Positions 36,583 to 47,621 of a DNA stretch of 64,000 bases are shown one piece after another (within the stretch, counting starts at the first letter, position 1; each line of letters begins with the position of its first letter). The position numbers and the translations under genes were made by a program. This DNA comes from Eudorina sp. 2006-703-Eu-15 (Eukaryota > Chlorophyta > Chlorophyceae > Chlamydomonadales > Volvocaceae), in contig BDSI01000134.1 in the NCBI GenBank assembly GCA_003117195.1, positions 126,501 through 190,500 of the forward strand. Direction: 5' to 3'. The notes beneath the pieces were generated by a model that saw nothing but the letters and a program-made list of their open reading frames with translations, made no database searches and had not been told where the DNA came from.

Positions 36583-37841
36583 ATGGCAGCCGTGTCAGTG
36601 GCCTTCCATCCGCTCGAGACGGACAGCGTGCTGCAATGCCTAGAGCAGGTGAGGATGGGTAAGGGTAATTGCGTCCGGCCCTCGACGACTCTCTTTGTTC
36701 CGACACCCAAAGACCAGGGTTGTTGGATTTCCTTTTTGCTGTTCCACGACCGGTTCGCCAAGTGCAGTCAAGCAACGGCCTTACCCCAAGCTACCTGCCC
36801 CCGTCACAGGAACTCCACAGGCGAGACGCGCTTGGCAGACTGTATCAGGCGGACGTCCCGTCAACCGATGCCGAACGCGCGTCGCCGCCGCATGCCCGCA
36901 ACGGCGACATCGGGGTCATATACCAGGCACATGCCGCAGGCAAGGAGCATGCGCGGTTGGATGAGTTGGCCTGTCCCAGGCCCGGCGCTGGCCCCACGTC
37001 TTTGCCTGGACCCTGCAAGGGAAGCAAACAGGGCGCTGACGGGCACGCGCCAGCTGCGGTCAACGCTGCCGAGGTGAAGGCCGTGGCTGCCGAAGCGCCT
37101 CCGCCGGATGAGGCCGTGGTGATGGAGCTGACCCGGAGGGTCTTTGAACTGTTGGTACGGCAGATAATGACGGGTCCAGGAAGCGGGTCGGCAGCTGCGG
37201 CGGAGATGACCGACCGCAAGATCGGCACCGGGATCACAAGAGGAAGCAGCAGCAGCAGCAGCAGCAGCGGCAGTAGTGACAGTAGCAGTAGCAGTAGCAG
37301 CAGCAGTAGCAGTCTCGGCGATGGCAGCAGCAGCCAGGGCGGACGAGATAGTGACAGCGAGGTCAGCTGCGGCGGCGCAGGGGACATACCGCCCTCCGCA
37401 TCTGTCCCAGGAGACCGCGGGGCGGCCCCCGACGCGGAAGCTGCCGCGCAATGGGACTCGTTAGCGACGGCCCGCAGGCTCAAATTTGCAGCCGACATCC
37501 GGCCCGTTATTTGTCTGCTGGAAGCAGAGCAGAGACGGGTGTCGCGGCCCTTCACGGACGGCGAGGTGATGAAGCTCCTGGAGGCTATGGTGGCGCCATC
37601 GGCCGTTTCGGCGGTGGGCACGGCGGCCGGCGCCGCGGTGGCGGGGACGAGCGCGGGGCGCGGTGGCCGTGGTCGGGGCGCCGGCGGCGGGGGGGCCGGA
37701 CGCAAGCGGAAGGCCGGCGCGGCCGAGACCGACGCTGGGGAGGACGGGGCGCTTGGAGATGGGGAAGGTGGCGAGCAGCAGCAGCAGCAGCAGCGTATCG
37801 AGATGATATCCGTTTTACGACTGCTGACGGGACCCGCATAA
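36583..37841 (+). CDS. Uncharacterised two-exon protein with a long serine tract
   Basis: Exon 1 (36583-36648) encodes MAAVSVAFHPLETDSVLQ and four more residues up to a GT donor. Exon 2 (36768-37841) follows an AG acceptor in the same phase, giving about 379 residues. The middle contains VVMELTRRVFELLVRQIM, a likely amphipathic helix, then a Ser-rich tract of about 30 residues (37243-37330, AGC/AGT repeats). A second ordered-looking segment follows (LKFAADIRPVICLLEAEQ, then FTDGEVMKLLEAM), then a Gly/Arg-rich GRGGRGRGAGG stretch with a RKRKAG basic patch that could be a nuclear localisation signal, and a poly-Gln run near the end. The layout suggests a nuclear protein, but I do not recognise the family. 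The start at 36583 is the only ATG of the short first exon. Confidence 0.55.
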
Positions 37842-38067
37842 GTGACCATGGCAGGGTTGCTGGTACCTTTGTTTTTCCGCAAGCGGTGGGCCTCTCATCG
37901 TCCCATGCCTTGCCTGCCTTGCCTTGCGCTTCGAGTCTGAATGAGGCGTCAAAACAAGCACAAGGCTGCGTCCGCGGATAATGAGATCCCCATACGGAAC
38001 CGTGGCTGACACTCTTCGCGGCCGGGTTTTCAGGGAACGCAGGGGCAGCTTGTGAATAGACGCTGCG
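37842..38067. other. Short spacer, probably 3' untranslated region
   Basis: No coding signal; probably the 3' end of the preceding gene. Confidence 0.35.
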
Positions 38068-38337
38068 ATGCTCGTACCTAGCAGGTGCCTTGCCAGAGGC
38101 GGTAAAATGCCGCGGTCAAGTTGTGGAGGCGAGGCTGTGGGCTTGTCGCGTGCCTCCGACAACTCGGGTGAGGGGCTTGCGTCACTTTTAGTCCTATCTG
38201 TGACCGCGGTGGTGGCGATCGCGTACATTGCGTTCCGTCGCGGACTTGTGCGGCCGGTGCGGCCGTGTGCGGCTGTGCCAGCGTGCGCCTTGAACGCTAT
38301 GACCATCGTCACAGTAGCACAGCGGAGGGTTACCTAG
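38068..38337 (+). CDS. Possible small single-pass membrane protein
   Basis: An 89-codon frame has one clear hydrophobic stretch (SLLVLSVTAVVAIAYIAF, about residues 38-55) followed by a positive cluster (RRGLVRPVRP), the pattern of a single transmembrane helix with a basic cytosolic flank. A second in-frame ATG lies at 38107. There is no recognisable family, no splice evidence and no homologue I can name, so this may be a chance frame. Confidence 0.28.
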   Translation: MLVPSRCLARGGKMPRSSCGGEAVGLSRASDNSGEGLASLLVLSVTAVVAIAYIAFRRGLVRPVRPCAAVPACALNAMTIVTVAQRRVT

Positions 38338-40057
38338 AAGACGGGAATGACAAGCCTCGAGTTGCGCGGGAAAGTACATGCTGTGTGTTCCGTTCGGAGT
38401 CGCCGTGGGAAGGCGAACAGACAAGAGCACAATGAAACGCTGCCAATTGGAAATCGATACCTGCATATTCATACATTACTATCGCGTTAAAATGTGTTCG
38501 GAGTCACGGGCTTCCTATCGGACTCGAAGGGGACGAGTAGCGCCGTACGCCGTATGAGTCTCATGAGAGTTCCCCACTCCACTTGCATCACCGTCGTAAG
38601 AACTGTATCATAATTAAATGTCATAGTCATTGAAAACTGTATTGAGCTCGCATTTATTACGTCCTGGGCTGGGAGGTTGAGACTTTCGAAGTGCCCTCCA
38701 CACCGGGCGGCGCATACCCCGTGACCGCCCAACAGTCTTAATTAGACAGCAAGATACGTTGATTTTTCCTCTCTTGGTGGTCATGTATTCATGGTTACCA
38801 GTTCTAAGGTGGTCGTCATCCCGGTGAAACAAACTGGCAAATCCAACGTGCGCCATTTAGAGCAATAGGATGGGCTGTGGAGCCTCCGTTGTAAGTCGAT
38901 GCTGCGGCCATTACAAACTTCGGCATAGTCGGGCGTGGCCTGGAGGGTCAACACCATCGCCACACGGAGATTCACGGTTTTTGTGGCTCTTTGTTTGTTT
39001 TTTAACCATTTCAGGATAATAGTGCCAGTCAGGCGAGGGCGGTGGCTGCGCCCCTTCCGCCCAGAGACGAGGTAGGCTTCCTTTTCGCCACGATAATTCG
39101 TTCAAAATATCATTCTGTTTGATTTGCGCTCGAAATCACTGCAGAGGTGCAGGTGCTGGTTTGTGTATCTTAGGCATCCGCGAGCGAGTGCCACGTTACT
39201 TAGTAGCGCAATCCCTATCGTTCGATGGCCTTCCTGATGTTACCCTTTTCGTAAAAAAACCGTCATGTTGATAGCTCACGGGATCGGTTGATCTCTGTGG
39301 GGAGGCAACGCAGCAGAAGGCTCTTGTCCGGCAATATGTCGGGGGTCGGCTGCGGCCCGCACAGCCCCATGCCGCCCCATAAGCACAAAATGTCTTTCTT
39401 ACTTCAATTTTAGGGCCCACTTCTGACAACCGCGGGAAAGGGGGAGCAGCATAGCGGTGGAACTGTGGGAGGCCCAACGGGCCGCGCTCCCGCGCCCCAG
39501 CCGGCCCAACATAGAGCGCCCTTGGCCCGCTACACCAATCTTACACTGAGCCAAGCATCCACATGTTGTCGCCCCTCTTGATCCGAGTCAACAGAATGGT
39601 CGGGCATACGGGTAGTAGTTCACTGCCACGGCCGGAACCCCATCCTGCGCACTGGCGGGATGAAATGCCACTTCGGATTATGCGCTGCAACGATAGCGTC
39701 TCCCTTCTGTTGCCGCCGCCCGCGCTGTCGATGTGCTGCCGATGTGCCGCCGCCCGCGCTGCCGATGTGCTGCCGATCTTGACATGGCCGATCTTACTGG
39801 CTGCTGCGCGCATGTCGTGCGTCAGTCGAACCTCACCCTGGCCGGCAGGCCGGCAACGGTGTATTTTACATAAAACGAGGCGCCAGAGGATGCCCACACG
39901 GCACTGTTTGCGGACGGTCCTGAACCCCTCCTGCCCGCAATGGGTCGGGTCCTCCCTCCCTAGCCCCCGACCCGGTCCCGCCCCCTGCCCCTTGCCGCCG
40001 TTCCGGGCTTGTCCCTTCTGAACCCCCTCCCGCCCACATTTTCCCTGCTGCCCGCAG
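38338..40057. other. Upstream region of copy B; no gene supported
   Basis: This stretch should contain the promoter and the unmapped 5' exon of the plus-strand HET-like/ankyrin gene. 38400-39300 is A/T-rich and empty of motifs. A 152-codon frame at 39563-40021 looks like ordinary open sequence and does not splice convincingly into the exon at 40058. Confidence 0.35.
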
Positions 40058-43000
40058 ACCGTCCTCGCATGCATCCAGGATAACCGTCCCCTAGATGACC
40101 TGCCCGACTGCGTGGCGGACTTGCACTATGGCATGCCGGCGGCTCTTAAGTCCGCGCCCATGCGATTACTCAAGCTTAACAACGTCTTCGCGTGGACCAA
40201 CCTTAAGGTCTTTGAGGAGGTCCCGCCGTCGGCCTGCCTCAACGTGCCGTATGCCGAAGTGGCGGATGAGATCTGGGACCAGACGGCGGTCCTCAGCTGG
40301 CGTTGGGGCGCCTCCAAACCCGCCAAGATGCAGCACGGCTACTCGCCCATGCTGCAGCACCAGTTCAATGAGCTGCTCGAGGTCCTGACGCGGCTGCGCG
40401 ACATCGGCCTGCAGTACGTCTGGATTGACTGGTGCTGCGTGCCCCAGTACAGCTCCTCCCCCATGGTGGAGATCATGCGCAGCAAGGTGTTTTACATGCG
40501 CGCGCGCGCCATGGTGATCGTGCCCACCTTCCACGCCATCCCTTCGGAGGGCATCGTGCGCCTGCTGCTGATCAAGGCCGCCCGCTCGCTGAAGAAGCGC
40601 GCGCACAAGACGCCGCAGAGCGGCGTGGCGTCTGAAGTGATCAACTCCATCCTCGCGCGCGAGATGGTGGCGGGGAGGGAGTACTTCAGCCGCGTGTGGA
40701 CCCTCGCGGAGCGCATGGCGCGCCACGGCCGCTCGGAGCAGCTGTGCAACTGGCTGTCGCTGGAGGCCTGGCTGGGCATGGTGGTGGACGCCATGCTCAA
40801 GTCCACGGAAGACAAGACCGCGTCTCAGATCTACAAGAAGATCCTGGGCAAGGAGGCGGGCGACCTGCTGGACAGCATCCTGGACCCGCTCGCCACGGCG
40901 GTCAAGACCGGCAGCATGCTGGTGGCGGAGGGTCTGGAGGACATGGTGGCGCAGCTGTTCGAGATGGCGGTCAACATGTGGAAGAGCAAATCCATCCTGG
41001 AGGAGGCGCCCACCAAGCCCTGGCTGCTGTCGTACCTGGAGGAAGCGCACACGGGCGTGTACCAGGCGTGGAACGAGGGCGACCGCGTCTGGGCCGTGTA
41101 CAGCTACTTTTGCTGGAAGCAGCTGGACCAGGTGCAGCCCACGGCGCTGCTGGAGGCGCTGCAGGACCTGGCGCGCGTGGCGGGCGCGCACCGGCGGCAC
41201 ATGGTGGGCCTGGCCAAGAGGCTGAACGTGGACAAGCTGCTGCCGACCGAGGAGATGGACACTCGGCTGTTCCAGGCGGCGCAGGCCGGGGATGTGGAGC
41301 TGGTGAAGTCCCTGATTGACCAGGGCGCGAACACGCACATGACAAACGAGAAGGAGGTGGGCCGGGGTGGTCTGTGGGGTGAAAGAGGTCGGGGGCATGG
41401 GTGAAGGTCGGAGCCTCGCTTCGCGCCGCACACACACACGCGGGGGGGGTATACGTCCATTCAGCGACCCACGCGTCGGCACCTCCCGTGCATGTTGAGA
41501 GCATTCCGTTCGTTCAGCATGTTCCGCATGCGTCTTGTTGATTCATGCACCACGACGATGAAGCGACCTTTTGCGCCTGACACGTGGCGGCCTCCGCAGG
41601 ACGGCGCCACGGCGCTGTTCCTGGCGTGCCAGAAGGGCCACCTGGAGGTGGTCAAAATGCTGATCGCCGCGGCGGCGCCCATCAATGCCGCCAAGACGGT
41701 GAGTGCGCGTCACCGTTGAGGGTCCTAGGGGTAGGGGCATTGACTAGACATGGACCAAACCGGACGGGACCGGACCGGAGCCGCCCGGTCGACGGTGCCC
41801 GACCTGTCCGCACGCCGTACCGCTGTCCAGCCCACCCCGCTCCATCGTCGCGGCGGCGGCGGTCGCCGCGGCGGCGGTCTTGTTCGGCTGCAAGGGAGGG
41901 GCCCTTCCGGGGCCCTTAGCACATGTCGCGCAGATTACACCATCCGCTGCTTGCGCCAGTGTCTTTGCGGTGTGCGCACGCGGCGATGCGGCGCGTATGC
42001 CTGTCCGTCTGTCTGTCCGTCCGTCCGTCCGTCCTGAGAGGAGACCTGGGTTAGAGGCCTTGTTGTTGTTGGTCACTGATCGATGGCCTGCCACCTGGTA
42101 ACCCAGCCCCACGCGATGCGCGGGTGTGAGTGCCTTTACTCTCTAGCCACGAAGCCGCTATGCATGCAATGCAATGCAATGTGAAGGGTGTGTAAGCAGC
42201 GAGACAGGACAGCCGGCTGCGCGCTCGGTTGCGCGTTTGTGCGGTTGTCCGCGTGCTCGCCTCGCCGTCACCACCCCTGCGCGCTCTGCCTTTTGCTTTG
42301 CAGAGCGGCTGCTCGCCGCTGCACACCGCCGCCATGAACGGCCACACCGAGGTTGTCAAGTACATGCTGGAGATCGGGGCCAATAAGGAGGTGGCCTTCA
42401 CCGTGAGTGAGGCACAGGGAGGGTCGCCCAACGAGCGTGCGTCAAATGATGGCGAGCAGGAGATGGGTCGCTAGGTTGCCCATGTCAAGCCGCCCAGACT
42501 GAGGAAACCCCTGGGAACCATATACGAAGCTCCGAAACCCGGAACCACCCGAAACCTGGAGCCTGGACAGGAAAGGAGGGACAGGGCGAGGGTCTGACAG
42601 CCAAGGCAAGGGGAGTGAGCGATCGGTATGCGGCACGCGTCGCATGAGACTTCACCTGGCGCGCCGTGGGGACGAACTTCCTCGGGGCCCCCCTGTCAAA
42701 CGCTCCTCTGTTCTCTGTCCGTCTGGCCGCCCTCAATCACCCTTGCCGCATGGGTGCCGCTGCAGGACGGCGCCACGCCCCTGTACGTTTCAGCGGAGAA
42801 GGGCAAACTTGAGTCCCTGCAGCTGCTCATGGCCGCGGGCGCCAATGTGAACGTCAAACTCAAGGTGCGTCGCATGGCCGTTTGCCGTGTGTGCGTGTGT
42901 GTGTCCGAAGGCAGGAGTGTTGCGTGACATGCAAGGGGCACAGCATTGCCCGGGAAATTCTCGTATGCGACACAACTGCTCCCTTGCCCAGCCCATGAAA

Positions 43001-46000
43001 CACAAAGAAAAGAGTTAACATGGTGTGGCTGAGGGCGAATGACGAGCTGCATAGACGGCACAAACAGTAGTGTGAACGCGGGAGGGGGCAGATGGATCAG
43101 GACGGGGGGGTCATGACAGATGTACGTCTAGCGTCGTACGGCAGACGCAGGAGGGCAGCCAGCGATGTGGGGCGGATGCTGGCCGGGCAGCGGGCCAGGA
43201 TAAGGTGACTCCCCACCAACCCGACAGAGGACGGATGCCACCAGTTGAGAGGGCGTCAGCCGGGGGGCGTGCAGGGTGTGTTGTGTGTGTTTAGAAATGA
43301 AACTGTGTGTGTGTGTGCCGGAGCCAGGGGTATGGGTGGCGCGGGGGAGGGGCGGGCCACGTGGAAACGGGCATGCGGCGGTGTCGGAAGAGCTAGCTGG
43401 TTGTGTATCCGGGGAACGTGAGAACCGGTTCCTGCCGCGGCGGGCGCACTCCGTGTCATGACGCCGCGCCCTCCCGCCCCATCCATGCCACATCCTGACA
43501 TCCATGCCACACCCTCGGGCCGCAGCACACGCGTTCGTTCGTTGCTTGGCCCTGGCCGCGGCGGTCCTGTTCCAGGGCTTGATCGATGGCCTTGCATGGT
43601 CAAAGCAGGAATGCCTTGGGCGCCCGTCCCTTCCAATCTCACCACCGCTTCGTTGAGAGCACCAACATCCCACCACCACCAGCAGCAGCAGCAGCAGCTG
43701 CTGCTGCTCCCCGTGACCCACCCCGCTGCGTTAACCCACGCCCTCCGCGGTGCTTCCTTCCCGCCCCCGCCCCCGCCCCCGCCTCGCCCCTGCAGAAAGA
43801 CGGCCACACCGCGCTCTGCATTGCGACGCTCAACCACCACACGGCTTGCGTCAAGGCGCTGCTGGAGGGCGGCGCCGATAGGAACCTGGCGCTCAATGTG
43901 GGCACTGCGACATCCTACGAACACGCGCGCGCACACACGCTCGTCTTGGGCACATTATCTGCTATCTTCACATATGGGCAACCGTTTGGTACTACTGTGC
44001 CCATAGCACAGCACGCACTCTTGCGTCCTGCCCGCCGATCAGCACACGCATGTGTCGGTCGGGCGGCTCATTATTTTCGCAAAACACACGGCACGGGCTA
44101 CGCACGGGGGAAATTTTCTGAGCACATTCGGACACACTGTCATCTCGGTGTGCCGCGCTTCTCACCCGCCCTGACAACGCAGGACGGCGCCACCCCGCTG
44201 TACCTGGCGGGCGAGAAGGGCTTCGCGGACTGCATGCAGCTGCTGTTGGACGCCAAGGCCAACACGGAGCTCAGCATGGAGGTACGGAGTACGGCAGGAC
44301 GGGAAACTGGGCATCATGGGGCCTTCGCGTGGGTATGGCTTATCCGCGCGCGCGAACGCGGGCTGGCTTGGTCAGGTGCATGTCGAGGAGGCCAATCAAG
44401 AGCCCTCCTCTCGCTCAGAACCCAACCCCAGAAAGGCACCAGCCGCTTAAGGGGCCGCGGCGCTACCGTTGCTCCGGAACCGCGACCCGCGACCCGCACC
44501 CCGGCTCACGTTACCTGTACTCCCCCCTCCAAGACCAATTTTCTATACGCCCTTTCCTATACGCACGTCCCCATATGCCCTTCCGTGTGTTTGTTTGGTG
44601 TGCGCAGAGCGGCGCCACGCCGCTGTACATCTCGGCCCAGAACAACCACCCTGACTGCGTTGACCTGCTGCTCAAGGCGGGCGCCAACAAGAACGCGAAC
44701 CGCAAGGTGCGTCGGGCGGGGGGCAGGGGGGCACCGTCGTTGGGTCCGCCTGGGTGGCCGGGCGCGTGACCCGGAGGGTTGGGGGCCGGAGGGTTGGGGG
44801 CCGGAGGGTTGGGGGCCGGAGGGTTGGGAGCCGGAGGGTTGGGGGCCGGAGGGTTGGGGGCATGAGGGTTGGGGGCAGGAGGGTTGGGGGCAGGAGGGTT
44901 GGGAGCAGGAGGGTTCGGGGCCGGAGGGTTGGTGGCAGGAGGGTTGGTGGCAGGAGGGTTGGGGGCAGGAGGGTTGGGGGCAGGAGGGGTGTTTGCCGTC
45001 AGGGGAGGGGCTGACAGCGCCGCTCCTCGTCCCGGGTAGGGCCGCCAGGGAGGGTGGGTTCTTGGGAGGGTAGGCTCTAGGGTTGAGCGGGCGCCATGCA
45101 GCCAGAGCCCATCCGTGATGGAAAAGCTGGGGGCCTGAGATCCGGGATGGCTCTGCAGCAGCAGCAGCAGCTTTGGACGTGACTCACCCGACTCGCACAA
45201 ACTCGTTGCTGCCCCCTCCCCCCCCTCTGCCGACAGGACAAGGCCACGCCGCTGTACATCGCCTCAGAGCGAGGCCACCTCGGGGTGGTCAAGCTGCTGC
45301 TGGACGCGGGGGCCAACATCGAGTGCATGTTCCAGGTGGGTGGAGCTGGCGGGGGTGGGTATAGGAAATCGGTGGACATGGGGGTGGAGGTGGTGGGGCA
45401 TGGTATAGGAAATTGGTGGACATGGGGGTGGGGGCTGTGAAATGGTACAGTATGTAAACTTCCAGTGTGTTGGTTTGAAATTGCCTGAGCCGGCCCGTGT
45501 TGCAAATGAGCTGGTGGTGGTGGTGGCCGGGGTTCGTGGCATGGAGAGGGGAGTGATGGGGGTTCCCCCGGGGGACGCGATCCGGGCCGGCGGAGGCCGG
45601 CCCAGGACCTGAGGAGAGGAGAGGGCGAGGTAGAGCAGTGTGGGGGCATTCAGCTCGCCGAGCCGAAGGCTGCGCGCCCCGCGCCTTCCCACCGTGTTTG
45701 TTAGCCTTGGCTGCAACGTCTTTTTTTGCACACAAGGCTAAAACGGCGCCCCGAGCAGCAGCTGGGCAGGGACCCGCTAACGCTGAACACACTCACCGAC
45801 GAACCTGCGCGCTGCTCTCTGTGCGGCCCCCCTTCGGTTCCCCTCCGCAGAGCGGTGCCACCCCCCTCTACGTGGCCGCCCAGAACAACCGGGCCGAGGT
45901 GGTCAAGCTGCTCCTCGAGAAGGGCGCCAACAAAGTCGTCAATCTCAAGGTGGGTGGTTGGGTGGGTGGTTGACAGCGCCGGGGCTGGCTCGTCCAGCAC

Positions 46001-47621
46001 CCTCTACCCAGAGGGCTCCCGGCAACGGCCTTGGCCTCAGCTCTGGCCCTGGCCCTGGCGTGGTGGGCGTGGTGGGCGTGGTGGGCGTGGTCTTCCTGTG
46101 TGTTGGGCAGCCCGCTGGACAACAGTCAGAACGGTGAGGTCGCAGGGCTCCCCACAGCTGTGGGCCCTGCCAGCTCGCCACTGCGCCTTCCCCGCCTCGG
46201 CCTATGGCCACCCGCACCGCCTCTCCGGCCCCCTTACTCGCTCTGGCAACAGCGCAGAAGTATAAATACGTCTACCAATTTCCTATATCCTCTGTTCGCG
46301 CTGCGTCCCTCGGCTCCCCGGAGGCCGCGCCACCCCCAAAAGGGGCATTGCGCGCCGCACTGCTTTCAGCACAGCCCGTCGCCGAGGATCGTGTGCCCGT
46401 CAATGGGCGATCTCCCGCCCAACCCCTGACCTCCCGCCGGGCCCGGTCCCCCTGCCCCCCGGTCGTCCTCTCTCCCCCTCCCCCCAGGGCGGCTACACGC
46501 CCATCCACAGCGCCGCGCTGGCGGGTCACGTGGATGTCATCAAGGCCCTCGTGGAGGCGGGGGTGGACAAGGACCTGGGGCTCACCGTGAGTGCTGATGG
46601 GTGTTGGGGAGCGACGGTGTTGGGGAAGAAAGATGGAGGGGCGGAAGGTGTTGCTGTCGGGTCGCTGTCGGGTCGCTGTCAGAATGTGCAGTTTTGTATG
46701 GGCGGAGAACCAGGGTGTGAGGGGTCAGCGCCGCTGTCATGTACGTCGTACAGTGTACGGTGTACGGCGCGCGCTCATTGGGCGGTGTGACCGCGCGGCT
46801 CGACCGCGTCCTTCGTTCTGGGAAGGCGTGGTTCGACCCATGTCACGGGTGCCTCATGTCATGTCATCGTCCGCACCCTATTGTCTGACCGACCGACCGA
46901 CCGGCTGAATGACTGGCTGGCTGACTGACGGGTTAGGTTCCATCGTTCTCAGGACTTCTGGGCGCCCCGGAGGTCCCGTGGTTGGCGACTCCCAGCGCCC
47001 CTTTGCGGCTGGCTTGCCGGACTGGCGTCCCCAGTCACGCCGCTGCGCCGCACCCACCACCAGGGGGCATGCCGCACCAAACCCCGCCTCCTCCTCCACT
47101 TCTTCCTCGGCTGGACTCCCTTGTTGGCCCTGGCCCCCCAGCCCCCATTGCTGACTGACTCCCTGGGTCCCCAATCTCCCCGCTCCCTCTCCCGCAGGAC
47201 GGCGCCTCCCCGCTGTACCTGGCGGCGGAGAAGGGCCACGTGGAGGCCGTCAAGTACCTTCTGTCCATCGGGGCCGACAAGAACAAGGCGGACCAGGTGA
47301 GGTTGTCCGTCCGCGGCTTCGGGTGGGGGGGGTGGAGGATGAAAAGAAAAGAAGGGGGAGGGGTGAAGGAGCTCTGGGGTTCGCGTCGTGCAGGGCGGGG
47401 AGGGGAGGGGTCGCGTCGCGTCGCGTCGCGTCGCGCCGGACGGGGGTTTGGTAACTGGGTTTGGGGTCAGGCGGGTTGCTCGCTAAACACAACGCCTCCT
47501 GCCCTGATCCCCGACTAACACACACACATACTCTTCCTCCTCCCGCTCCTCCTCCGAATGACAACAGAGCGGCAAGAAGCCCAAGGACGTGGCGAAGGCT
47601 GGCGTCAGCTCGCTGCTCTAG
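40058..47621 (+). CDS. HET-like domain plus ten ankyrin repeats, copy B
   Basis: Twelve exons join, all introns in phase 0: 40058-41356, then ankyrin exons 41600-41698, 42304-42402, 42766-42864, 43796-43897, 44183-44281, 44608-44706, 45237-45335, 45851-45949, 46488-46586 and 47198-47296, and a terminal exon 47568-47621 (ending GVSSLL). That is about 781 residues from the first mapped exon. The N-terminal part has VLSWRWG (40289-40309), YVWIDWCCVPQ (40414-40446), MVEIMRSKVFYMRARAMVIV and RVWTLAERMA (40691-40720), matching the order of fungal HET-domain motifs. A first, degenerate repeat (LFQAAQAGDVELVKSLIDQG) closes the big exon. All later exons are one 33-residue ankyrin repeat each, except 43796-43897, which encodes 34. 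The minus-strand copy has the same exons in the same order. The coding sequence clearly extends upstream of the first in-frame Met (similarity to copy A begins before it), so a 5' exon is missing from this model. Confidence 0.85.
44765..44995 (+). repeat. 15-bp G-rich minisatellite in an intron of copy B
   Basis: About fifteen copies of a GGAGGGTTGGGGGCC-type unit, with GGGGGCAGGA, GGTGGCAGGA and GGAGCC variants, fill the intron between the exons 44608-44706 and 45237-45335. Repeated GGG and GGGGG runs on the transcribed-sense strand make G-quadruplex formation plausible. Confidence 0.9.

Noticed and set aside
40166..41482. 438-codon frame on the minus strand
   Set aside because: It is antisense to the large exon of copy B, whose plus-strand frame has conserved motifs and a close paralogue. 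GC-rich codon bias keeps the antisense frame open.
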